NCBI GenBank assembly: GCA_024398435.1
Contig: JAKSJD010000003.1
Location: 1 to 64,000, forward strand
Origin: Bacteroidaceae bacterium
GTDB taxonomy: Bacteria; Bacteroidota; Bacteroidia; Bacteroidales; Bacteroidaceae
Direction of reading: 5' to 3'
Length of the DNA: 64,000 bases
Shown here: positions 16,635 to 24,059 of the stretch, in pieces
Position numbering within the stretch: position 1 is the stretch's first letter
Layout of the letters: each line of letters begins with the position of its first letter
The notes under the pieces: model-generated
The model's database searches: none
Told to the model about the DNA's origin: nothing
Seen by the model: the letters and a program-made list of their open reading frames with translations, nothing else
Translations under genes and position numbers: made by a program

Positions 16635-17809
16635 TGCCTCGTCTCCATATCTTCAATCCATCGCATGAGATGTCCCTTGCGGCCGACTCAGAATCCTACA
16701 CTCCACCCAAGCGAATCGAGCAGATGGAGCGAGAACTTGCAGCCGTGCCATACCTGTGGAAAGAAGAGGAAGATATTGTTGTCGGCGTTGAAGCCCTTAA
16801 CGAGAAAGGAGGATATGCACGCCTCGGCAGGGAATATATCCCATGTCCATGGGGATGGAACAAAGCTATACGTCGTCGTCTGCTACATTTTGGAGTGCCA
16901 GAGCCTCTTATGCCCACCGAGACACAGCTTGCCCAATGGCGTCGTTTTGCCAGCCGAGAGTTTGCAGCCGACTATAGTCGCCAACTCTATGCTGCCCAGG
17001 AGTGGGGCAATGGACTCGTACCTAACCATATGACCTTTTGCCACGATGCAACCCAACTCCAGGAAGCCATCCGTCGCATTGGCTATCCCTTCATCACTAA
17101 GACCGAATACTCCAGCAGTGGGCGAGGAGTTAAGATTTATGTAAGACCCCCAGAGAAAAGCAATGGAATTGGAGAAGTTATTAATTCTTACAAACCTTCC
17201 CCCCTTTGGGGGACAGGAAGGGGGCTGAATATTTTGATAGACCGTTTTTATTTGAAGTTATTGGATTTTGCACTCGAATACGAAGTAACATGTGAACGAG
17301 TGGAATATCTCGGAGTGTCAGTGTTTGAAGCATCAACCGAAGGAAAATACGGATTCAACTATGTCAAGCCCCAGTCCCAACTTCTTCAGATGATAGCCGA
17401 TACAGGTATCGACATGCAGTTGCTCACACGGTTGATTGACTACAACACCCAATCGTTGTCCCAGCATCTCCTCGGCCGCTATGTCGGAATCGCCGGAATC
17501 GATATGATGGCAGTGGGAGAGTCAGCTATCCGCGGTCAGCGGATACCAGATAGCAGTTATAAGATATCAGATAGTAGTTATGGCGGTCAGCCATCATCAA
17601 TCATTAATCATCAATCATCAATCATCAATCATCCTGCATTGATTCATCCTTGTGTAGAACTGAACTTCCGAATGAATATGGGAGTGGCAGCGATGAAAAT
17701 ATACGGGCGAGATAGGGCAGAAGTAGAGCAGGAATTGAAAAGGTTCGACAAGTCGTTCCGAGCCACACTCGATGGCGATCGCTTCTCACTGAGGTATCAA
17801 AAAGCATAA
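16634..17809 (+). CDS. ATP-grasp fold protein with repeat-derived insertions
   Basis: 391 aa from ATG at 16634 (TGATG overlap with the kinase). The name rests on YPFITKTEYSSSGRGVKIY (nucleotide-binding loop) and the C-terminal CVELNFRMNMG, which has the E-x-N-x-R metal-binding pattern of ATP-grasp enzymes. The exact reaction is unknown. Two stretches look foreign: about residues 170-200 (INSYKPSPLWGTGRGLNILI) and 298-333 (two copies of SSIINH). Both are translated copies of the intergenic tracts found elsewhere in this window, yet the frame stays open. Family members without them would be shorter. Confidence 0.75.
   Translation: MPRLHIFNPSHEMSLAADSESYTPPKRIEQMERELAAVPYLWKEEEDIVVGVEALNEKGGYARLGREYIPCPWGWNKAIRRRLLHFGVPEPLMPTETQLAQWRRFASREFAADYSRQLYAAQEWGNGLVPNHMTFCHDATQLQEAIRRIGYPFITKTEYSSSGRGVKIYVRPPEKSNGIGEVINSYKPSPLWGTGRGLNILIDRFYLKLLDFALEYEVTCERVEYLGVSVFEASTEGKYGFNYVKPQSQLLQMIADTGIDMQLLTRLIDYNTQSLSQHLLGRYVGIAGIDMMAVGESAIRGQRIPDSSYKISDSSYGGQPSSIINHQSSIINHPALIHPCVELNFRMNMGVAAMKIYGRDRAEVEQELKRFDKSFRATLDGDRFSLRYQKA
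17143..17240. repeat. CCCC/GGGG intergenic-type tract inside the ATP-grasp gene
   Basis: CCTTCCCCCCTTTGGGGG and ACAGGAAGGGGGCTG resemble the intergenic tracts at 61-120 and 14821-14858. It is read through in frame, directly after the conserved loop VKIYVR and before DRFYLKLLDF. The exact borders are estimates. Confidence 0.6.
17530..17634. repeat. 7-bp period tract inside the ATP-grasp gene
   Basis: Six consecutive heptamers of ATCATCA type fill 17593-17634 (42 bp, 14 codons). The preceding 60 bp (CGGTCAGCGGATACCAGATA and onward) matches, on the other strand, the CTGACCGC/AGATAGC heptamer tracts at 44798-44895 and 57221-57276. Because 21 bp is seven codons, the peptide repeats every seven residues. 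Confidence 0.8.
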
Positions 17810-17842
17810 TAAGGAACATAAATCCCGTCACTTTTGACCAAC

Positions 17843-20587
17843 TTATTTGCTCAATATAAATTCTCCTTGTTTTGTTACTCCTTCGGCTGAGAAGGAAAGA
17901 GAGGTCGCTACCGAATTGTTGTAGAACTCGATATGGGCCTTGCCTTCACTGTCGGTGGTCACTTTTGGATTCCAGTAGAGTGTACGGCGATAGTCGCGGT
18001 ATTCAGGCAATGGCATTGCAGAATAGTTCGGCTGATAGTATTGGACTGGCTTGTTGAAACCTTTCAATTTGTAGAGTCTGCCTTCGAACGCTCCTGGACC
18101 GTCGTCGGTACTGATATTGATATACGATTTCACGCCTTGGCGTTTTCCGTCTTCTGAGCGTTTGCGGTCGAAGTGGTAGAGTTCGTATGGTGCAGGGCGG
18201 CGTGGATTGTCGGTGATGATTGATACTTTGCCCAACCTGAACAATCTTGCCTTGTCGTCGATTTCGAACGGTGCGCCTGAATAGTTCATGCCTGCCTTTT
18301 CGTATTTGCCGTTCCAATTGATGGTGACAATATCTTCTTCATGGTTGTCGGCCGATTTACGGGCTTGGCTGTTTATATAGTAGTTGAGGGCTGTATTGCA
18401 GATATTGTCGAGATTGATGTAGTCGTTGCCATCGTCGATGGTTGGCATTAGGTAGAACTTGTTGTAGTAGCCCATGTCGAGCATATCGTTGTAGAAATCG
18501 ATGAAGTAGAATTCCTGAGTAGGCAAATCGCGACGGTGGACCATGTGTGGTCGGTCCTTTGCGTTGATTGACACTTCGGGAAGGATGACGGATTTATAGA
18601 TATCTTCTTGATATTCCGACCATGTCGGAACATTTGATGGCATTTGGTTTGGCTTGTTGGTCTCGTACCAACTGTATTGCTTCACATTGAGTGGATAGAA
18701 ATACTCTTTTCGGATGAAACAATACATATCGCTGTTGCTGCCTTGTACATAATTTCCTCTGTTTTTTGAACCTGACTTGCCCCAAAACAGACTTTGAGTG
18801 CGTTTGTTCTCGTACAGTCCTTTGATTTCAAGAAATGCATCTCCATAGAAAGGCCGGTATGTGCTCTTGAATCGACCGTTGTCGCCCAGCCGAATCTTTC
18901 CATGCTGTATATGTCTTCTGTCTTCTCTGCCGAGCGAGTCCATTGGGATGATGTTGGCGGTAAGTTCGATGTTACCCCATTTTTTCGCAAGGATACTATT
19001 GCGCAGATTGTATGTGCTGCCATATAGAACTGCATTTTGTTCGGGCAGATAGTCGAAATAGGTCTTTTCTGGTCGGGCCACTCTTCGCCAGTCATATCGC
19101 CTCCATCCCTGTACCATCATCAGAAGGTCGAGCGCATCGCGGTGTTCTTTGTCATCCCGTTCGAAATACCAGTCGGGATTCTCGATAAAGCCTTTCACAT
19201 CCGATTCGAGCAACATGGAAGTCATTATATTGCCTGTGGCAAAAGTAGGGTCGAGCTGGTCGGCATCCCTCACGGCAATCGAGAATGTCTGTCCCTGCAT
19301 AGGTTGGCCATTGTGGTCGGTGAGAGAAAGGTCGAGCCCTACATGCTCGTATGGCTTCAGTTCGCCATCCGGCATTCCTTCCACCTTTACATGACTCTTC
19401 AAAGTGTCGAGTCCGTGGCTCACGAAGAAGAGGCGGTCGGCATATACCGTGCCGGTAGAGTCATATACCGTACATTGGTTCACGCCTTGGCAGAGTTCGC
19501 CGATATGAAGGGATATCTCGTTGATACGGTTGTCGTTGATATTGAATATCTCGTGCGATGCCCTTCCTCTGCACATTATAGCCATAAAGAGTTTGCGCTC
19601 TGCGAGGAATTCGTTGCGGATGAAGATATTGGCAGTGGAATCAGTCTGTGTCACTCGCATTGCCACTCCCTCGCTCTCGATTTCCGGCAAAGGGAATGAA
19701 TAGTGGCGGCCGTTAAAGTCGAAATCGGCAGTGTAGGTTCTGAACTTGTTCGGAATGAATGTGAACATGCCTCTGCCGGCAAAGGTGGTTTTCATGGGTT
19801 GGATTGCCACTCCGTCCTCCATCAGTTTACCTTCTACCGTTATTCTCTGCAGTTGCTGGTTGTAGGCTTCCCAAGCCACACGGCATTCGTGCCCAGCGAT
19901 GATGTGTCCGCTTTCGGGATAGAACTTGATGTCGAAAGTGTCGGTAAGGTAATGCTTTTCGTAGTCGCCCATTGTCACTTTCAGAGGCATGAGGCGCGAG
20001 GTGTAGTCGGCATCGTCGGCCGGCTTTTCATATACAGGCACTACACGGGAGAATATATTGCCGTATTCGCGGTTTTGGTGGTATGGGTCGTCCTCGTCGA
20101 TAAAGTGGCGGAGGCTGTCCTTGCCGAAATAGTTGCTGTAGTCGAAACTGAAGTTCATCATCCACTTGGTGTAAGCCCTCAGTTCGTAGTAGCCGCTGAA
20201 GCCCTCAGGATCGAGGCAGAACTGTCCGTTGCTATGCCCCTTCCCGTCTATCATCAGTTGTTGGCGTTCCACGAGATATCCTTGCTCGTTGTAGAGTTCC
20301 ACATACAGAATTCGGCTTACGCATCCTTCCTTGTGGTCGTCGGCCATCACGGTATATGCCTTGTACCAGATGGTGTCGCCCACGGCATAGGAGTTGTTGT
20401 CGAGATGGAGATATACCTTCTCCTGGATAGGAATCTGATTGATGAAGAAACTATCGCGGTTGCTTGCCCAGTCGTCGGCCATCGTGTCGCGAACGGTCCA
20501 TGCTGCCTTGTGGCTGCAAGAACAAACAACGGTTATCAAGCAGATAGTCGCTGAAACGAACATTGTGCGAATGGCTGATAGTTTCAT
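17843..20587 (-). CDS. Large exported lipoprotein-like protein with MG2-type domain
   Basis: 914 aa. The N-terminus has a hydrophobic segment ending in VVCSCSHK, a plausible lipobox. The next region (EKVYLHLDNNSYAVGDTIWYKAYTV) is typical of the MG2 macroglobulin-like domain seen in large Bacteroidetes surface proteins, which are often annotated near TonB-dependent receptors. Repeated beta-sandwich-like segments follow, and the C-terminus has KVTTDSEGKAHIEFYNNSVATS, also typical of MG domains. No thioester motif is seen. It is likely in the outer membrane or periplasm. The gene starts 21 bp after the stop of 20609-21463, so the two form an operon. Confidence 0.75.
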   Translation of the reverse strand: MKLSAIRTMFVSATICLITVVCSCSHKAAWTVRDTMADDWASNRDSFFINQIPIQEKVYLHLDNNSYAVGDTIWYKAYTVMADDHKEGCVSRILYVELYNEQGYLVERQQLMIDGKGHSNGQFCLDPEGFSGYYELRAYTKWMMNFSFDYSNYFGKDSLRHFIDEDDPYHQNREYGNIFSRVVPVYEKPADDADYTSRLMPLKVTMGDYEKHYLTDTFDIKFYPESGHIIAGHECRVAWEAYNQQLQRITVEGKLMEDGVAIQPMKTTFAGRGMFTFIPNKFRTYTADFDFNGRHYSFPLPEIESEGVAMRVTQTDSTANIFIRNEFLAERKLFMAIMCRGRASHEIFNINDNRINEISLHIGELCQGVNQCTVYDSTGTVYADRLFFVSHGLDTLKSHVKVEGMPDGELKPYEHVGLDLSLTDHNGQPMQGQTFSIAVRDADQLDPTFATGNIMTSMLLESDVKGFIENPDWYFERDDKEHRDALDLLMMVQGWRRYDWRRVARPEKTYFDYLPEQNAVLYGSTYNLRNSILAKKWGNIELTANIIPMDSLGREDRRHIQHGKIRLGDNGRFKSTYRPFYGDAFLEIKGLYENKRTQSLFWGKSGSKNRGNYVQGSNSDMYCFIRKEYFYPLNVKQYSWYETNKPNQMPSNVPTWSEYQEDIYKSVILPEVSINAKDRPHMVHRRDLPTQEFYFIDFYNDMLDMGYYNKFYLMPTIDDGNDYINLDNICNTALNYYINSQARKSADNHEEDIVTINWNGKYEKAGMNYSGAPFEIDDKARLFRLGKVSIITDNPRRPAPYELYHFDRKRSEDGKRQGVKSYINISTDDGPGAFEGRLYKLKGFNKPVQYYQPNYSAMPLPEYRDYRRTLYWNPKVTTDSEGKAHIEFYNNSVATSLSFSAEGVTKQGEFILSK

Positions 20588-20608
20588 ATTCTTCTTTTTG
20601 GGTAAGAT

Positions 20609-21463
20609 TTATTTCCAAATGTTGGAAAGTGATTCTGCAAATTCGCATCGCTTGAAATGCAAATCTGTAATATCTGCCAATCCTTCTTCCGGAAAGAACT
20701 CTTTCATCTTTTCCATTTCCAAAGTGCTGTAGATATTGGTTTGACGAATATCGCGTTCGTAATATGTCAGCGAGTTGCCGTCGTCGCCTACTTCGATATC
20801 TTTTCGTATGTCGTGGCCGTCGGTTCCTACATACGGAAACATAGCTACGAATATTCTGGCTTCAGCATCGGACGGCAAGTCTTTAGTCAAGTCGTAGGGA
20901 CTTGCAACGGTATAATGATTTCCGAGCGAGAACACCAAATAGACGAAAATCTCCTTCTTTTGTTTTGGCATCTTGGATGTATCCATTTGCCACACACCGA
21001 ATAGGGGAGTTTCGGAGCGCTTCTGCCGGAATGCCTTGAAGAAATTCTCGGCTCTTGCCGAATTGCTGCCTTTAGAATAGGTGGAATAGAACCAACTATC
21101 GAGTTTTTGATCTCTCGGACTGTTGGGGTTCATTTTCCATTTTTTGTCGAGATAAGATGTGCGGAACCATGTAGCATGTATGTCATAGGCATTGAGTTTG
21201 CCTTTCTTCGCATAGGTCTTTCCCGAAACCAGCAACGGACCGTTTTGGGTAACATACATTGTGTTATCGTTTGCTATGTCGGCTGTGAGCATATAGTCGG
21301 GGCCGACGATGCAATAAGATTCGCGTTTGGGTGTCTTCTCACCTTCTCCGCCTTGATGTTTCTGAATCAATCGGTAGATGCCAGAAATAGTGAACTCTTC
21401 TTCTTGTGCATTACTTACAATGCAGAAAACTGACAGCAGTGCCAATAAGCATGTTCTTTTCAT
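20609..21463 (-). CDS. Secreted protein of unknown function (DUF4488-like)
   Basis: 284 aa with a signal peptide (MKRTCLLALLSVFCIVSNAQ). The body contains two similar-looking segments, GIYRLIQKHQGG...YCIVGPDYMLT and GVWQMDTS...YLVFSLGNHYTV, suggesting a duplicated lipocalin-like fold as in DUF4488 proteins; this is tentative. It heads an operon with the MG2-like protein and has a -7 box at 21489-21496. Confidence 0.6.
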   Translation of the reverse strand: MKRTCLLALLSVFCIVSNAQEEEFTISGIYRLIQKHQGGEGEKTPKRESYCIVGPDYMLTADIANDNTMYVTQNGPLLVSGKTYAKKGKLNAYDIHATWFRTSYLDKKWKMNPNSPRDQKLDSWFYSTYSKGSNSARAENFFKAFRQKRSETPLFGVWQMDTSKMPKQKKEIFVYLVFSLGNHYTVASPYDLTKDLPSDAEARIFVAMFPYVGTDGHDIRKDIEVGDDGNSLTYYERDIRQTNIYSTLEMEKMKEFFPEEGLADITDLHFKRCEFAESLSNIWK

Positions 21464-21488
21464 AAACTGTATCTTTTGATTTCGTTGG

Positions 21489-21496
21489 CAAATTTA
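21489..21496 (-). promoter_or_regulatory. -7 box of the secreted protein/MG2 operon
   Basis: TAAATTTG on the minus strand, 25 bp before the start codon at 21463. Confidence 0.5.
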
Positions 21497-21725
21497 AGAT
21501 ATTTATCATGAAGTTCCAAATATTTTACCCTAAAAAATTACACCATTTTTACACCAACCCAACAAATCTTCGATGAAACCGAGCTTTTTGCGAGGTTCGA
21601 CGAAGTCAAACTTAAAATAATTACATAAAGATTAATCCTGATATTAGTTGACGGGAAAGAATTTGTTGTCAAAAGGTAGTTCCTTCATCTTTTAGGGGTA
21701 AATAAATGATTTTCAGTGGAATATA

Positions 21726-21934
21726 GGCTGAAGGTAGGTCGATTTACTTTCAGCTTTCCTTCAGTTTCCTTCATTTTCCTTCAGCCATTCGACTTTTCGA
21801 CAATCAATTTAATCAATGAATTATAGGATAAATAGTGTTGCTATTCTACTTTTTCTGGAGAAAAATGGCTCTTTGGCTGAAAGAAACTGAAGGAAAATGA
21901 AGGTAACTGAAGGTTTTTTGTTTCTCCTTCAGCC
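21726..21934. repeat. Nested long inverted repeat of CTTCAG units
   Basis: GGCTGAAGG (21726-21734) pairs with CCTTCAGCC (21926-21934). Inside it, 21758-21784 pairs with 21887-21913 at 26 of 27 bases. Each arm is itself a tandem of 10-11-bp units (TTCCTTCAGT type). No gene is visible in the gap 21497-22304. Confidence 0.8.
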
Positions 21935-22028
21935 AATAACCTGTTGTCATTCAGTATGTTACAGCCAAAACTGAAGAAAACGGCAAAAATCGTAAAAAAC
22001 TATTTTTTTGCAAGGCGACCCCTCGCAA

Positions 22029-22160
22029 CATAAAACTCGAATCTCGTGAAAAAACATTATAAGGTTTGCCTCAAAACATTATAAGAAAATGCCTCGCGAA
22101 CCATAAGAAATGACCTTGCGAACCATAAGAAAAGACCTTGCGAACCATAAGAAATTGGTT
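22029..22160. repeat. 22-bp period array, about six units
   Basis: The unit core is CAT(TAT)AAGAAA followed by GACCTTGCGAAC. CAT occurs at 22029, 22055, 22077, 22102, 22124 and 22146, giving spacings of 26, 22, 25, 22 and 22 bp. The last three units differ by only one or two bases over their shared length. Confidence 0.8.
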
Positions 22161-22183
22161 GTAGTTTAGCAAGAAAAAGGGTT

Positions 22184-22283
22184 ACGAACCGCGGTTCGTG
22201 AGGTCGAGAAGCAGGCTTCTGGATATAAAACACCGCGCTTCGTGAGGCAGAACATCGCGATGTATTACCTTTTGAAGCGCGGT
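22184..22283. repeat. Cluster of short palindromes
   Basis: ACGAACCGCGGTTCGT (22184-22199) is a perfect 16-bp palindrome. AGAAGC/GCTTCT follows at 22207-22220. ACATCGCGATGT (22252-22263) is a perfect 12-bp palindrome, and ACCGCGCTTC (22232-22241) pairs with GAAGCGCGGT (22274-22283) around it. The cluster lies just downstream of the stop of 22305-23942 and may serve as its terminator or as an mRNA-end hairpin. Confidence 0.7.
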
Positions 22284-22304
22284 TGATTTCTTATGACATT
22301 TCCC

Positions 22305-23942
22305 TTAGTTCAGATATTTGCTGAAATCTATTACGGTTGGGGAAACTGTATTTGTTTTTGCAGCTTTCGTAGCTTTCGTTTTCTTCGTTTTCTTTGCTTT
22401 TGCCTTCGTTGTAGTGGTTGGTTGGCTATAGTGGTTGCGGATAGCGGCAAGAACTTTCTCGCGGTCGATTGGTGTTTCTGTTGCTGCTTCCTGTGCTGCC
22501 AGACTTTCGTTGCCGAAACGGTCGATGGCGGTCACTGCGTAGTGGTAACCCTTGGTATTGAGTACGGAAAGGGCGCTTTGCTGCAGACGCATGGCGATGA
22601 GGTTCTCGGCCCGACTGATGTCGACTGGATATTCCCAACTGGCATATACATTATAGAATATTTCTTTCGATGTGGATGGACTGTTCCATGTGAGTCGGCC
22701 TTCAACATATTGCAAGTCGGTTGGGGCTGACGGAGGAATGGTGTCGCTCTGCCAAGTCATGCGAGATGTGAGGGCAGGATATGGGAAGAACTCTTCACAA
22801 ACACAATCGTAGAGACCCTTGAAGTTGTTTGTGAGATAATAGCTGCGATAGAAGGCTATGCCGCCTACTCGGCTGTCGCGGGCTGCATGCATCTCAGGGC
22901 GTACATCGCTCAACTGCCATTTGCCTTCGCGTGGATCGAGGAAATAGATGCCCAATCCTGGCACGACTGGATGGCCGCTGCTGCCTTCCTTCCAGTCGAA
23001 GACGAATGGATAGTAGTTGTTGCCCAAGAAATACATCATAGGGAAAAGCATGTCCTGATAGCCTTCGCGTAGCCAAAGCTTTGGATCTTGATAAACGGCA
23101 TCGTAGCAATCCCATCCTCCGGAGCGATAGCGGGAGAGGTTGGAGTACTTGCCGATAGGACTGCTGCTGAGCCGTACCCATGGCTTAATTGGCTTCACTA
23201 CATCGTGTACTCGCTTCACGATTCGGGTGATGTTCTCGCGTCGCCACTGGGCTTTCGTGAGACCTGACGACGACTTGTAGAGATTGTCGTCGGAGAAATG
23301 GTATTGGCTTTCAGGATAGCGGATATAGTCGAGACTGATGCCGTCGACATCATAGTTTTCTACTATTTCCTTGCACAAACTGGCAATATAGTCGGCTGTG
23401 GCTGGATTGCCTGGAATCATGAACATCTCGCCGCCCACTGTCTTGCAGAGACTTGAATGGTGGCGTGTGATGGATTTCGATCCATAGGCTTTTTGGCGCT
23501 GGGCTGTGCCGAGAGGTATGCTGACAATCCATGCGTGGAGTTCCATTCCGCGCTTATGGCATTCGTCGATGGCAAAGCGGAGAGGGTCGTAGCTTGGACC
23601 GACATTCGACTTGCCCGTGATGGCATTGTCCCATGGCTCGATGGCCGAAGGATAGATGACACTGCCTCGGATTCGGGTTTGCAAAATCACTACGTTGATG
23701 TTCGCGTGTTTCAGTTGGTCGAGTATGTCGATGAGTTCCTGCTTCTGGCGTTCGGTGCTTCTGGCATCAGTTGCCTTGATGCGTGGCCAGTCGATGCCTC
23801 CAATCGTGGCAAGCCAAACAGCACGTTCTTCTCGCTTAGGAAATGTGGAGGAGAATGGGGATGTGGCTTCGTCTTGTGCCTGGATTGGCAGGGCGAGGGC
23901 TATGAGCAGAATATATGATATTATGTGAACAATCTTTTGCAT
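22305..23942 (-). CDS. Glycoside hydrolase family 10-like protein (GHL10/YngK type), secreted
   Basis: 545 aa from ATG at 23942 (MQKIVHIISYILLIALALPIQAQ, a signal peptide). A longer reading through the GCAGGAT tract is rejected because the -7 box lies downstream of it. The domain begins KREERAVWLATIGGIDWPR, with HANINVVILQTRIRG and the DGISLDYIRYP motif typical of GHL10 proteins. Near the C-terminus are a fibronectin-like segment (PPSAPTDLQYVEGRLTW) and a lysine/threonine-rich tail. The family acts on polysaccharides, probably peptidoglycan or glucan related, and the substrate here is unknown. Confidence 0.85.
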   Translation of the reverse strand: MQKIVHIISYILLIALALPIQAQDEATSPFSSTFPKREERAVWLATIGGIDWPRIKATDARSTERQKQELIDILDQLKHANINVVILQTRIRGSVIYPSAIEPWDNAITGKSNVGPSYDPLRFAIDECHKRGMELHAWIVSIPLGTAQRQKAYGSKSITRHHSSLCKTVGGEMFMIPGNPATADYIASLCKEIVENYDVDGISLDYIRYPESQYHFSDDNLYKSSSGLTKAQWRRENITRIVKRVHDVVKPIKPWVRLSSSPIGKYSNLSRYRSGGWDCYDAVYQDPKLWLREGYQDMLFPMMYFLGNNYYPFVFDWKEGSSGHPVVPGLGIYFLDPREGKWQLSDVRPEMHAARDSRVGGIAFYRSYYLTNNFKGLYDCVCEEFFPYPALTSRMTWQSDTIPPSAPTDLQYVEGRLTWNSPSTSKEIFYNVYASWEYPVDISRAENLIAMRLQQSALSVLNTKGYHYAVTAIDRFGNESLAAQEAATETPIDREKVLAAIRNHYSQPTTTTKAKAKKTKKTKATKAAKTNTVSPTVIDFSKYLN

Positions 23943-23959
23943 CGCTTGATAATTTTCTG

Positions 23960-24019
23960 CAAAGATACGAAAAAAATGCAGGATGCAGGATGCAGGATGC
24001 AGGATTTTTTGTATCTTTG
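23960..24019. promoter_or_regulatory. Divergent -7 boxes flanking four GCAGGAT heptamers
   Basis: The minus-strand TATCTTTG is at 23960-23967 and the plus-strand TATCTTTG at 24012-24019. Between them are an A tract, four perfect GCAGGAT copies (23978-24005) and a T tract, so the whole element is nearly an inverted repeat. It drives the GHL10-like gene leftwards and cstA rightwards. Confidence 0.75.
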
Positions 24020-24059
24020 CCAAATAAATCGAAAAAAGTTCGTAAAAAAGGGAAAAGCG

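Noticed and set aside
22029..22160. CRISPR array
   Set aside because: Units are contiguous at 22 bp with no unique spacers, and no cas genes are present in the window.
21497..22304. A missed gene in the 800-bp gap
   Set aside because: Every frame is broken by stops or consists of repeat units; no start with a plausible protein was seen.
23925..24059. N-terminal extension of CstA beginning MNNLLHRL and containing translated GCAGGAT units
   Set aside because: The -7 box at 24012-24019 lies inside the extension and the family start is at ATG 24060.
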